Shown one piece after another: positions 35,992 through 47,024 of a stretch of 64,000 nt of DNA. This DNA is from HK1 sp965204915. Lineage in GTDB: Bacteria > Pseudomonadota > Gammaproteobacteria > HK1. Each line of letters opens with the position of its first letter. Positions within the stretch are counted from its first letter, which is position 1. The stretch covers positions 3,534,001 through 3,598,000 of the forward strand of contig OZ242023.1 of assembly GCA_965204915.1 (NCBI GenBank), in the 5' to 3' direction. Under the pieces are notes generated by a model that saw nothing but the letters and a program-made list of their open reading frames with translations, did no database searches and had not been told where the DNA came from. Made by a program: the position numbers and the translations under genes.

Positions 35992-36234
35992 CTACCGTGC
36001 CGGTGCAGTGGCCACCGGCTCCCCGGTGTCGTGGCTCCCCGGAGCGGGTTCCGCCCGTTTCCCCGAGGCACCGTGTTTTGCGGCCTCTCTTGCAGCGCGC
36101 AGATCCACCACCCGCCGGCTTTCCGCCCTTTCCCGGGTCCGGAGATGGGCAACGAGCGCATCGATGTCGTATCCATGCTCTCGTGCGATGTTGTCCTTGA
36201 TCCGCCACAGCTCTTCGATGAGTTCGTCAGGCAT
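35992..36234 (-). CDS. Small partner of PIN toxin
   Basis: An 80-residue protein starting MPDELIEELWRIKDNIAREH with a Lys/Arg/Ala-rich tail. Proteins with the IEELWRIKDNIA pattern often accompany VapC-type PIN genes and are taken to be antitoxins. It starts 8 bases inside the end of the PIN gene, so the two are co-translated. An alternative start at 36291 would add 19 residues. The 35787-35991 stretch downstream shows only a hairpin-rich spacer. Confidence 0.6.
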   Translation of the reverse strand: MPDELIEELWRIKDNIAREHGYDIDALVAHLRTRERAESRRVVDLRAAREAAKHGASGKRAEPAPGSHDTGEPVATAPAR

Positions 36235-36718
36235 CCTTGAAGCCTCCCATGAGCTCTTGAGGAGTGCATATTTCAGGGCTGGTGTGCCCATACATGATGC
36301 AGATACGCCGAATGACGGGTTTGATCTCGGCGTTGTCGATGTGCCGGAAATTCCACGTCAACAGGTAGTCGATACCATGCACGGCGGACACTGCAATGTA
36401 CAGGGGATCATTCAGGGCCCTGGCTGGAACAGCCTTCTTGTCGAGAAACGCCCTGGATAGTTCCGCAACGACCTCCGTGACCGGAAGTATGGAAATGTCG
36501 GATAATGTTTCAAGGCGCCGTGACGCCGCCTCGGAGTTGCCTCTTCCAGCCTCGTCGATCGTAATCCCGGATGTATACAGATCGAATCTGTTTCTTTGAA
36601 CATCCCACCAATCGACGGTCACTTTTTGCCACGCGGCCACCAACAAGTCATTCGACGGTCTGGCGGTCAAATACGATACCACCGAGGTCTCGACATACAC
36701 AGTCTTCTTGTCCACCAT
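36227..36718 (-). CDS. PIN-domain toxin, VapC-like
   Basis: A 163-residue PIN protein. It begins MVDKKTVYVETSVVSYLTAR, where a Glu stands in place of the usual first Asp, contains ITIDEAGRG and NDPLYIAVSAVHGIDYLLTW, and ends ICTPQELMG. PIN toxins are RNases that block translation when their antitoxin is lost. With the overlapping small gene it forms a toxin-antitoxin pair lying between the two copies of the maeB duplication. Confidence 0.75.
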   Translation of the reverse strand: MVDKKTVYVETSVVSYLTARPSNDLLVAAWQKVTVDWWDVQRNRFDLYTSGITIDEAGRGNSEAASRRLETLSDISILPVTEVVAELSRAFLDKKAVPARALNDPLYIAVSAVHGIDYLLTWNFRHIDNAEIKPVIRRICIMYGHTSPEICTPQELMGGFKDA

Positions 36719-36912
36719 CGGAATACCCGTTCTCTTCCCGATTGGCTGCGGTCTCCGGTCATCCGGCGGGCGGTTTCGAGCGGCAGACAATCATAGCATC
36801 CGGTTCCGGCAGGCGCCGATCCGCGCCGGATTTGCAGATCGGAGCCGCTACGGCGAGCCTCCGGACCGCAGCCACGGATGCCGGCTTGGCCGGCGCCTCG
36901 GCTCGTGCGACG

Positions 36913-36940
36913 TGTGGAGCGTCCGCGACACGTCTACAAT
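36913..36940 (+). promoter_or_regulatory. maeB promoter, copy B
   Basis: TGTGGA, 16 bases, TACAAT, 36 bases before the maeB start, identical to the copy A elements. Confidence 0.6.
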
Positions 36941-36975
36941 CGCCGCATCGCGCCACCGCCGCCCGCAACAGGCCG

Positions 36976-39257
<2,282 letters not shown>

Positions 39258-39261
<4 letters not shown>

Positions 39262-39608
39262 GATTGACACCACGCGGAACGAGAACGAGCGAGCTCCGCC
39301 GGATACGGCAGCGGGAAGAACCGCAGAGGCGTTGGTACGAAGGGCTGGAGCCCGCGAGCGGACAAGGGCCGGTGCGCTACGCTCTGCTCCTGCTTGGCGG
39401 CTTGGCGCGGGTGAAGCGCATGGGGAACCTCGCACTGGAAGAAGGGACCCCGGTCACGCGGGGGATCACGGGAACGCTCGAACAGTGCGAGGCGCAAGGG
39501 ATTTGGGACAAGGCGAGAATGAAGCAGCTTGGAGGGATAGCGGGCGAGGTGCTCGCGATATACCGCGGTGAGGAAGCGGATCCGAGCCTGCTGTACCGGA
39601 TGATTTAG
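39258..39608 (+). pseudogene. Chimeric remnant: operon gene 1 start fused to gene 5 end
   Basis: A 116-codon frame whose first 41 codons match the nuclease gene at 27811 and whose last 75 match the end of the Hsp70-like gene (35553-35786). The join is at TGCGCTAC, present in both parents (27926 and 35551). The 7.6 kb between is missing. It reads in frame through the join and starts with the same GTG overlapping maeB. It cannot retain the nuclease domain. Homology continues to about 39658. Confidence 0.9.
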
Positions 39609-39796
39609 CGAGCGGTCAGGTCAGTCGACGACAAAAGCGGTCCTTCCTGCGCTACCTTATACTCCTCCCCCTGAAGGCTTTACCGGCTACGCTTGTCCTT
39701 GCCACTTCTCCGCCGCGAGGCGATCGACGCCGCCGGGGAAGCGAGGTCGGAACCCGGGAACTTGCCGTTCATGGCCTCAAGGGCCGATATGCCATC

Positions 39797-40045
39797 ATGA
39801 TCCGCACCCAGATCCAACTCGAAACAGGCCAGTACGAGCTTCTCAAGGCGCTGGCGGCACGCCGGTCCAAATCCATCGCGCAACTCGTCCGCGAAGGAAT
39901 CGATCAGGTGCTCGCCGCCGAGCAGCGTGAAGAGGCGTGGAACCGCTTTCTCGCCGCCGCGGGCTCATGCCGCACCACCGGCGACGCCACCGACGTCTCC
40001 GCGCGTCATGACACGTATCTCGCCGATGCCTTTGCCGATGAATGA
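39797..40045 (+). CDS. Ribbon-helix-helix antitoxin
   Basis: An 82-residue protein with an N-terminal CopG-like fold: MIRTQIQLETGQYELLKALA, then RRSKSIAQLVREGIDQVL. Such proteins bind the operator of their own operon and neutralise a partner toxin. The last 8 bases overlap the PIN gene. Confidence 0.85.
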   Translation: MIRTQIQLETGQYELLKALAARRSKSIAQLVREGIDQVLAAEQREEAWNRFLAAAGSCRTTGDATDVSARHDTYLADAFADE

Positions 40046-40466
40046 GGTGTTCGTGGATACCTCGGCGCTGTATGCGCTGCTGGTCGAAACCGATGACAAC
40101 CACCGGGCGGCGCGCACGGCGGCATCGTCGTTTCGGGATCGCGACGCCCGCCTCGTGACGTCATCGTTCGTCGTTCTTGAGACCGTGACGCTGCTACAGG
40201 CGCGAGCCGGGATTGCGGCGGTGCGGATTTTCTATCGTGACGTGCTTCCGCTCCTCACCGTGGCGTGGGTCGGTGAGGAGCACCTTCACCGCGCGATGGC
40301 CGCACTGCTGGGGGCGTCGAAGCGAGGAGTCAGCCTCACGGACTGGTCGAGCATCACGCTCATGCGGGAGCGCGGGATAGCGCATATCTTTGCGTTCGAC
40401 GAGGATTTCGCACGACAGGGCTTCGAGATCGTCCCCGCGAGCGCTCATCCGGAAGCACCGGGATGA
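40038..40466 (+). CDS. PIN-domain toxin, VapC-like
   Basis: A 142-residue PIN protein. Acidic active-site residues appear in MNEVFVDTSALYALL, FVVLETVTLL and VSLTDWSSITLM, and it ends with HIFAFDEDFARQGFEIVPAS. It forms a toxin-antitoxin pair with the RHH gene in front, sharing an ATGAATGA overlap. It is a probable stabilising element of the accessory island. Confidence 0.88.
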   Translation: MNEVFVDTSALYALLVETDDNHRAARTAASSFRDRDARLVTSSFVVLETVTLLQARAGIAAVRIFYRDVLPLLTVAWVGEEHLHRAMAALLGASKRGVSLTDWSSITLMRERGIAHIFAFDEDFARQGFEIVPASAHPEAPG

Positions 40467-40678
40467 CCCTCGACTTCGCCGGGACACGCGCCGGCGATCA
40501 TCCCCTCGCGTACGCAAGCCACACGGGCCGCATTCTATTGAGCCGGCGCCATACTGCAAAACCGGCCGGTTCCATTCGTCGCCGACAACCGGCCAGGCAA
40601 GGTGACGTTTCGCACGGGAGCTGCCCCCGGGCTCCCCGGAGGTTGCCGAGGATTCCGTTCGCTGGTTAAAGTCTCACC

Positions 40679-41431
40679 ATGACCCTGCATGACCCAGTTG
40701 CTTCACCTGTCCGTACCCCCGGGCTCGGCAGCCGACCGCCGCCGCTGGAGAACGGCGATCGGCTGGCCCGTTGCGAATTCGAGCGGCGTTACGCGGCGAG
40801 ACCGGACGTCAAAAAGGCCGAACTGATCGAAGGAGTCGTTCACATGGCTTCGCCCGTCAGAGCCATCGGCCACGCCAGACCGACCGGTGCCGTCGTGACT
40901 TGGCTTGGAACCTACAGCGCCTTCACGCCGCGGGTTTCGATGCTCGACAACGCCACCGTGCGTCTGGACCTGGACAACGAACCCCAGCCCGACGCCCTGT
41001 TGCGCATCGATGCCGAGGCCGGAGGCCGGTCGTACCTGAGCGGCGACGACTACGTCGAAGGGCCGCCGGAACTGATCGTCGAGGTGGCGGCCAGCAGTGC
41101 GGCCTACGACCTCCACGACAAGCTGAACGCCTACCGGCGCAATGGTGTGCGGGAGTACATCGTCTGGCGCACGTTCGACGGCGCCATCGACTGGTTCGTG
41201 CTCGCCGACGGCGAGTACCGGCGCCGAATCCCGAATGTGGAAGGCCCGAATATGGAAGGCCCGAATATGGAAGGCGTTGTGGAGAGCCGTGCCTTCCCCG
41301 GCTTGCGTCTGGCGGTGGCGGCCATGCTGGCGGATGATCTCGCCGCCGTGCTGGCCGAGCTGCGCCGCGGCATCGAAAGCCCCGCGCACGCCGATTTCGT
41401 TGCCGGCCTGGAAGCGGACGCCAAGGCATGA
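40679..41431 (+). CDS. Uma2-family protein (DUF820)
   Basis: A 250-residue Uma2-fold protein: ELIEGVVHMASPV, QPDALLRIDAEAGGRSYLSG, EGPPELIVEVAASSAAYDLH and KLNAYRRNGVREYIVWRTFD. These are the conserved strands of the PD-(D/E)XK-like fold. A 15-bp in-frame tandem repeat (41232-41276) encodes three units of EGPNM. The function of the family is not established. It is the second Uma2 gene in the island. Confidence 0.85.
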   Translation: MTLHDPVASPVRTPGLGSRPPPLENGDRLARCEFERRYAARPDVKKAELIEGVVHMASPVRAIGHARPTGAVVTWLGTYSAFTPRVSMLDNATVRLDLDNEPQPDALLRIDAEAGGRSYLSGDDYVEGPPELIVEVAASSAAYDLHDKLNAYRRNGVREYIVWRTFDGAIDWFVLADGEYRRRIPNVEGPNMEGPNMEGVVESRAFPGLRLAVAAMLADDLAAVLAELRRGIESPAHADFVAGLEADAKA

Positions 41432-41510
41432 AGCGGAACGCGGCGCCGTCGAGACAAACGGCGGGAAAGCCCATGTGGCCGGTCTCGTGGTCGGACCGCC
41501 CCACGTATCC

Positions 41511-43247
41511 TCACACCTCCCCCAGCCCCACGTCCTCCCGGAAGTGGCGCAGCACCGAGTTCAGGGGGTTGGCCGCAGCCTGGCCCAAGCCGCAGATGGA
41601 GGCGTCGCTCATCGTGCGTCCGAGTTCCACGAGCAACGGCTCGTCCCACGCACCGCGCGCCATGAGCTTCACCGCCTTCTCCGTGCCCACCCGGCACGGG
41701 GTGCACTGGCCGCAGCTCTCGTCCTCGAAGAAACGCATGAGGTTGAGGGCCACCGCCTTCATGTCGTCCCGGTCCGAGAGCACCACCACCGCGTGCGAGC
41801 CCACGAAGCAGCCGTGCGCTTCCAGCTTGCCGAACTCCAGCGGCAGATCCGCCATCGAAGCCGGCAGGATCCCGCCGGAGGCGCCGCCCGGCAGGTAGCC
41901 GCGCAGCGCATGGCCCTCCGCCATGCCGCCGCAGAACTCGTCGATGAGCTCGCGCAGGGTGATGCCGGCCGGGGCGAGCTTGACCCCCGGCGACTTCACC
42001 CGCCCCGACACCGAGTAGCTGCGCAGCCCCTTGCCCCCGTGGCGGCCCTGGCTCGCGAACCACTCCGGCCCCTTCTCCACGACGTCGCGCACCCAGTACA
42101 TCGTCTCCACGTTCTGCACCAGGGTCGGGCGCCCGAACAGGCCGACCTCCGCGACGTAGGGCGGGCGGTGGCGCGGCAGCCCGCGCTTGCCCTCGATCGA
42201 TTCGATCATCGAGGACTCCTCGCCGCAGATGTAGGCCCCGGCCCCGCGGCGGAGGTGGATCTCCGTATGGGGCGTGAGCCCGGCCGGCCCGAGCTTCGCG
42301 ATCTCGGCGAGCAGGATCTCGCGGATGAACGGGTACTCGTCGCGGAGATAGACGTAGACGGCTTGCGCCTCCACCGCCCAGGCGGCGACGAGCACGCCTT
42401 CGAGGAAACGGTGGGGGTCGCGCTCCAGGTAGTAGCGGTCCTTGAACGTGCCGGGCTCGCCCTCGTCCGCGTTCACCGCCATGAGCCGGGGGCCTTCATA
42501 GCCGCGCACGATGCGCCACTTGCGTCCGGTGGGGAAGCCGGCCCCTCCCAGGCCGCGCAGCCCGGCGGCATCGAGCTTGGCGGCGAGGTCCTCGAACGTG
42601 TGCTCGCCCCGGAGGCAGGCGCGCAGCAGCGCGTAGCCGCCATCGCGTTCGTAGATGTCCAGCGCGCGGTATTCGGGAATGGCGGGATGGAAGTCGCCGG
42701 CCTCGACGGCCGCGCGGATCGCCGGCTCGTCGGCATGATCGACGTGGCGATGCCCGACCTCGGCCACCGGGGCGGTGTCGCAACGGCCCATGCAGGGGGC
42801 GCGGACCACGCGCACGCCCTCCCCGAGCGCTTGGGGGAGGGATTCGAGTAGCGAGAGGGCGCCGGCCAGCTCGCAGGAGACGCTGTCGCAGACGCGCACG
42901 GTGATCGGCGGCGGGGGCGCCGCGCCCTCGGCGAGCACGTCGAAGTGCGCGTAGAACGTGGCGACCTCGTAGACCTCGGCCATCGGCAGGCGCATCTCGT
43001 GCGCGAGGGCGGCGAGATGGGGGGCGGAGAGACAGCCGCGGGCATCCTGGATCAGGTGCAGGTGCTCGATGAGCAGGTCGCGGTTGCGCGGGCGGTCGCC
43101 GAGCAGGGCGCGGACCTCGTCGAGAGCGACCGGATCGACCTGCCGCCCCTTCGGCCGGCGGCGGGCCTCGCCCCGGCCGGAGCCGGGGTGGCGGCGCTTC
43201 GGGGGTCGGGGGTGCGTATTGGTGTTCGTTTCAGTATGCGTGGACAT
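41511..43247 (-). CDS. NAD-linked formate dehydrogenase beta subunit (NuoE-NuoF fusion)
   Basis: A 578-residue fusion. Residues about 40-195 are NuoE-like with a [2Fe-2S] site (CDSVSCELAG and CMGRCDT). Residues about 215-570 are NuoF-like with FMN/NAD motifs (GLRGLGGAGFPTGRKW, NADEGEPGTFKDR) and a [4Fe-4S] site (ESCGQCTPCRVGT). Such fusions are the beta subunit of soluble NAD-dependent formate dehydrogenase, as in Methylobacterium FDH1. The molybdenum/tungsten alpha subunit is not in this window; a hydrogenase or Nuo assignment remains possible. Start at MSTHTETNTNT, a low-complexity leader. Confidence 0.85.
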   Translation of the reverse strand: MSTHTETNTNTHPRPPKRRHPGSGRGEARRRPKGRQVDPVALDEVRALLGDRPRNRDLLIEHLHLIQDARGCLSAPHLAALAHEMRLPMAEVYEVATFYAHFDVLAEGAAPPPPITVRVCDSVSCELAGALSLLESLPQALGEGVRVVRAPCMGRCDTAPVAEVGHRHVDHADEPAIRAAVEAGDFHPAIPEYRALDIYERDGGYALLRACLRGEHTFEDLAAKLDAAGLRGLGGAGFPTGRKWRIVRGYEGPRLMAVNADEGEPGTFKDRYYLERDPHRFLEGVLVAAWAVEAQAVYVYLRDEYPFIREILLAEIAKLGPAGLTPHTEIHLRRGAGAYICGEESSMIESIEGKRGLPRHRPPYVAEVGLFGRPTLVQNVETMYWVRDVVEKGPEWFASQGRHGGKGLRSYSVSGRVKSPGVKLAPAGITLRELIDEFCGGMAEGHALRGYLPGGASGGILPASMADLPLEFGKLEAHGCFVGSHAVVVLSDRDDMKAVALNLMRFFEDESCGQCTPCRVGTEKAVKLMARGAWDEPLLVELGRTMSDASICGLGQAAANPLNSVLRHFREDVGLGEV

Positions 43248-43367
43248 TCGGTTTCCGGTGGCGGCCGGCTCGGGAAGATCGGGGATGGCCCCATGGGAAT
43301 GTTGCCATGAAAACGACGGAGACAGGAGCGATGGTCTTGCATGACGAGGCGGCACGAGCCGCGGTTC

Positions 43368-44576
43368 TCAGCGCAGAAACCAGGGCAGGACACGGAAACC
43401 CTTGAAGTCGAAGCTCTCGACCCCGCCGTGGACCAGGACACCTCCCCGGTTCGGATTGGAGGAGAGGGACGTCCACCAGGCGAGGGTATCGACGGCGTCG
43501 CCGGCCACGGTCTGGCCCGACTTCACCTCGACCGGGACGAGCCGCTCCCCGGCGTCGATCAGGACGTCGATCTCGTGCCCGGACGCGTCTCTCCAGAAAT
43601 ACAGCGGCGGATCGCGACGGATCGCGGCGAAGCTCTTGACCAGCTCGGAGACGACGAACGATTCGAATATGGCGCCGCGCAACGGGTGCCGCTCCAGTGT
43701 CCCGGCGTCCCGGATGTCGAGCAGGTAGCAGATGAGCCCGGTGTCGAGGAAGTGCAGGCGCGGGCGCTTGCGCAGGCGCTTGCGATAATTCGCATGGTGG
43801 GGTGGGAGCGTCGTGGCCAGAAAGCCGATCTCCAGGGCCGTGAGCCAACGCTTCGCGGTCTGCTGCGTGATCCCGATATCGCCGGCGAGCGTGGTGAGGT
43901 TGAGCTCCCGGGCCGTGTGCGCGGCAGCCAGCCGTACGAAACGCTCGAAGCTCCGCGGATCGGAGATCTGCATGACTTCGCGGAGGTCACGTTCGACATA
44001 GGTACGGAGATAGTCTGCCAGCCACTCTCCGGCCGGTATCCCCCGGTCGTGGATGCGCGGATAGAAGCCGTCGAGAAGCGTATCCCAGAGCCCCTTGCGC
44101 GGTGGTCGGCTCTCTGGCCCGGCCGCCCGCGCGGTATCGGGACGGTCGAGATTCAGAGGGTCGAGCGGCGGCCCTTCATACAGCTCCGAGAGTGACAGCG
44201 GATACAACCGGAGAAACGCCGTGCGTCCCGCGAGCGTCTGGGACACCGATTCCATCAGGAGAAGATTCTGTGAACCGGTGAGGATGAAGCGCCCGGGGCG
44301 ATCGTCCGCATCGACCAGCACCTGAACGTAGGAGAGCAATTCGGGCGCGCGCTGGATCTCGTCGAGGATCAGGTGGTTCGCCTGCGTGAGAAAGCTCCGT
44401 GGATCCTCCACCGCGCGCGAACGCAGATCCGGGGCCTCGAGGGAGAGGTAGCGGTAGTCGGCGAAGAGTGCCCGAACCAGCGTCGTCTTTCCCGACTGCC
44501 GGGGACCCGTAAGCGTAACTACCGGATAGGCCGCAACGGCGGCCTGTAGCGTGTCGGTCAAGTGGCGGCGCAACAT
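43368..44576 (-). CDS. AAA_14/DUF4143 ATPase
   Basis: A 402-residue protein. The N-terminal P-loop reads LTGPRQSGKTTLVRALF, Walker B is HLILDEIQRAPELL and the sensor is RFILTGSQNLLLM. The C-terminal DUF4143 domain (about 215-402) holds DTGLICYLL and the PD-(D/E)XK-like ASGHEIDVLIDAGERLVPVEVK. These proteins are common, scattered and of unknown function; a link to toxin-antitoxin or mobile elements has been suggested. It separates formate dehydrogenase beta from the CoA-ligase genes and looks inserted. Confidence 0.88.
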   Translation of the reverse strand: MLRRHLTDTLQAAVAAYPVVTLTGPRQSGKTTLVRALFADYRYLSLEAPDLRSRAVEDPRSFLTQANHLILDEIQRAPELLSYVQVLVDADDRPGRFILTGSQNLLLMESVSQTLAGRTAFLRLYPLSLSELYEGPPLDPLNLDRPDTARAAGPESRPPRKGLWDTLLDGFYPRIHDRGIPAGEWLADYLRTYVERDLREVMQISDPRSFERFVRLAAAHTARELNLTTLAGDIGITQQTAKRWLTALEIGFLATTLPPHHANYRKRLRKRPRLHFLDTGLICYLLDIRDAGTLERHPLRGAIFESFVVSELVKSFAAIRRDPPLYFWRDASGHEIDVLIDAGERLVPVEVKSGQTVAGDAVDTLAWWTSLSSNPNRGGVLVHGGVESFDFKGFRVLPWFLR

Positions 44577-44680
44577 CTCGACGACATTGCCGAATCATTT
44601 TCGTCATGTCAATTCGATGATGCCATCATCAATAAAGCACGCATCGGAGCAACCGCCGGCGACAGCGCGTCGCCAGCGGG

Positions 44681-45559
44681 TCAGGCTCTCCGCAATGCCC
44701 GCGCCATCGTTCGCGCGATTTCGGCCGGAGATTCCGGAACGAGCACCCCGGCCCCGCGCAGCGCATCGAGCTTCTCCCGCGCGCTGCCGCGGCCGCCCGC
44801 GATGATCGCGCCCGCGTGCCCCATGCGGCGGCCGGCCGGCGCCGTCGTCCCCGCGACGTACCCTGCCACCGGCTTCGACGGACGCGCCTCGCGGAGGAAC
44901 TCGGCCGCCTCCTCCTCCTCGACGCCCCCGATCTCTCCGATGAGGATGATCCCGTCCGTCTCGTCGTCGGCGAGGAACAGCTTCAGGCAGTCGACGAAGC
45001 CGATGCCGTGCACCGGGTCGCCGCCGATCCCCACCACCGTGCTCTGTCCCAGCCCGAGCGCGGTGCACTGGGCCGCGGCTTCGTAGGTGAGGGTGCTGGA
45101 GCGCGAGACGATGCCGATCCGTCCCCGGCGGTGGATGAGTCCGGGCATGATGCCGATTCGGCACGCGCCGGGGGTGATGATGCCGGGGGTGTTCGGGCCG
45201 AGGAGCGTCGTGGAGGTCCCTTCGAGCGCACGCTTGACGCGCACCATGTCGAGCACCGGGACCCCCTCGGTCACGCATACCACCAGCTTCACGCCGGCAT
45301 GGATCGCTTCCAGCATCGCATCGGCCGCGCGTTCCGGCGGAACGAAGACGACCGAGGCGTCCGCCCCGGTCGCCTCCACCGCGTCCGCGACCCGATCGTA
45401 GACCGGAAGGTACAGGTGCCGGCTGCCGCCCTTGCCCGGGGTCACGCCCGCGACGAGCCGGGTGCCGTAGGCGATGGACTGCTCCGCATGGAACGTCCCC
45501 TGCCTCCCGGTGATGCCCTGGCCGATGACCCGCGTGCCGGTGTCGACGAGGATGGCCAT
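44681..45559 (-). CDS. Succinate/malate-CoA ligase alpha subunit
   Basis: A 292-residue SucD-type subunit with a CoA-binding Rossmann domain and the phospho-histidine H248 (RRMGHAGAIIAGG). The conserved SRSGTLTYE loop reads SRSSTLTYE (S155). Its partner overlaps by one base. With glyA divergently placed next door, and formate dehydrogenase nearby, the pair may be malate-CoA ligase (MtkB/MtkA) of the serine cycle; a plain succinyl-CoA synthetase is the alternative. Sequence alone does not decide. Confidence 0.85.
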   Translation of the reverse strand: MAILVDTGTRVIGQGITGRQGTFHAEQSIAYGTRLVAGVTPGKGGSRHLYLPVYDRVADAVEATGADASVVFVPPERAADAMLEAIHAGVKLVVCVTEGVPVLDMVRVKRALEGTSTTLLGPNTPGIITPGACRIGIMPGLIHRRGRIGIVSRSSTLTYEAAAQCTALGLGQSTVVGIGGDPVHGIGFVDCLKLFLADDETDGIILIGEIGGVEEEEAAEFLREARPSKPVAGYVAGTTAPAGRRMGHAGAIIAGGRGSAREKLDALRGAGVLVPESPAEIARTMARALRRA

Positions 45560-46725
45560 CAGCGCTCTCCCGCCGCGGCCCGCACCGCGCGGGCGGCGGC
45601 GTCGCCGAACGACTCCGCATGCACCGCATCGACCCCGGTATCACGCAGCACCTTGCGCGCGAGCTCGCGGTTCACGCCCTCGAAGCGGGCGATGACGGGC
45701 ACGCTCCGGCCGGCGGCACGGCACGCCGATGCAAGCGCCTCGGCGACCACGTCGCAGCGGGTGATCCCGCCCCCCACGACGTTGACGAGCATCACCTTGA
45801 CCCGGGGGTTCTCGAGGACGAGGCGGCAGGCGGCGGTGATCCGGTCGCGCCCGGCGGCCGGCGGGACGTCGAGGAAGTTCGCGGGCGCCCCGCCGTGGAG
45901 CTTGAGGATGTCCATGGTGGCCATCGCGAGACCGGCGCCGTTCACCACGCAGCCGACGTCGCCGTCGAGGGCGATGTAGTTGAACCCGTGACGCGCCCGG
46001 TCGAGCCTGCCTTCGTGCTCGCGCTCGCGCAGATCCTCGATGTCGCGGTGGCGGAACAGGGAGTTGTCGTCGATGCCCATCTTCGCGTCGAGGGCGAGCA
46101 GCGCGCCCTCCCGGGTGAGTGCGAGGGGATTGATCTCGATGAGCGAGGCGTCGTAGGCGAGGAAGGCGTCGTAGAGCCCGATCATCAGGCGTTCGGCTTC
46201 GGCCGCATGACGTTCCCCGAGGCCGATGTCCGCGGCGAGACGCCGGGCGTCGGCGGGGTTCAGCCCGTCCACCGGATCGATGGCGACTTGTGAGATCCGC
46301 TCCGGCTGTTGCCCGGCCACCGACTCGATGGACGTCCCGCCGGCGTCGGAGCCGACCAGGGTGACGCGCGATGCGGTGCGGTCGAGCCCGAGGGCGAGGT
46401 AGTGCTCGCTCGCGGCCCGGCAGACGGCTTCCACGTACACCCGGCGCACGTACTCGCCTTCGCTGCCGGTCTGGGGCGTGACCAGCCTCGATCCGAGCAT
46501 CGCGCGTGCGGTCTCCCGGACGTCGGGCTCGGAGGCCACCATCTTCACGCCCCCGGCAAGGCCGCGGTCGCCGGCGAGGATCTGGGCCTTGACCACCCAG
46601 CGCGACCCGCCGATCCGGCGGGCGGCCAGCTCCGCCTCCTCCGCAGTGAACGCACACTCACCGGGCGGCGAGGCCAGCCCGTAGGGACGCAGGAGCTGCT
46701 TGGCCTGGTACTCGTGGATGTCCAT
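45559..46725 (-). CDS. Succinate/malate-CoA ligase beta subunit
   Basis: A 388-residue SucC-type subunit. ATP-grasp features include MDIHEYQAKQLL, WVVKAQILAGDRGLAGGVKM, LIEINPLAL and CVVNGAGLAMATMDILKLHG. The usual FLDVGGGA loop is FLDVPPAAG and the C-terminal segment reads VNVVGGGITRCDVVAE, both divergent from standard SucC. It joins the alpha subunit at a TGATG junction. It would couple NTP use to CoA-thioester formation with succinate or malate. The divergent loop fits a changed substrate. Confidence 0.87.
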   Translation of the reverse strand: MDIHEYQAKQLLRPYGLASPPGECAFTAEEAELAARRIGGSRWVVKAQILAGDRGLAGGVKMVASEPDVRETARAMLGSRLVTPQTGSEGEYVRRVYVEAVCRAASEHYLALGLDRTASRVTLVGSDAGGTSIESVAGQQPERISQVAIDPVDGLNPADARRLAADIGLGERHAAEAERLMIGLYDAFLAYDASLIEINPLALTREGALLALDAKMGIDDNSLFRHRDIEDLREREHEGRLDRARHGFNYIALDGDVGCVVNGAGLAMATMDILKLHGGAPANFLDVPPAAGRDRITAACRLVLENPRVKVMLVNVVGGGITRCDVVAEALASACRAAGRSVPVIARFEGVNRELARKVLRDTGVDAVHAESFGDAAARAVRAAAGER

Positions 46726-47024
46726 TCGTGGTATGGGGGAGAGACGGCGGCAATTTTCGGAGGGTACGATATGCCAAGCGCCCGGTGCGGACAATCGGCG
46801 GGGTCGAGCCGATCATCCTCTTGCAGGAAGAATCGACCGGCGGGTCGATCATCGAGAGGTTCGGTGGTGCCCGAATCGTCCCGGAACCGCAGATGCTGGA
46901 CAATCACCGTGCGTTCTTCGCACGATCCGTAGCCGCCCGGCGGTGATGCCCGACCGGGCCCGGACAGGCACCGGCGACGGACTGTCTCGGGATCGACCTT
47001 GACTCCTGCCAACGGAGAACACTC

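Noticed and set aside
39680..39883. Small minus-strand gene opposite the RHH antitoxin
   Set aside because: The frame is antisense to a well-supported antitoxin and has no recognisable domain.
46728..46946. 72-codon frame between mtkA-like gene and glyA
   Set aside because: No ribosome site or domain; it overlaps the probable promoter region of two divergent genes.
46726..47024. Glycine riboswitch upstream of glyA
   Set aside because: I looked for the conserved paired core and saw no convincing match; the gap shows no recognisable RNA element.
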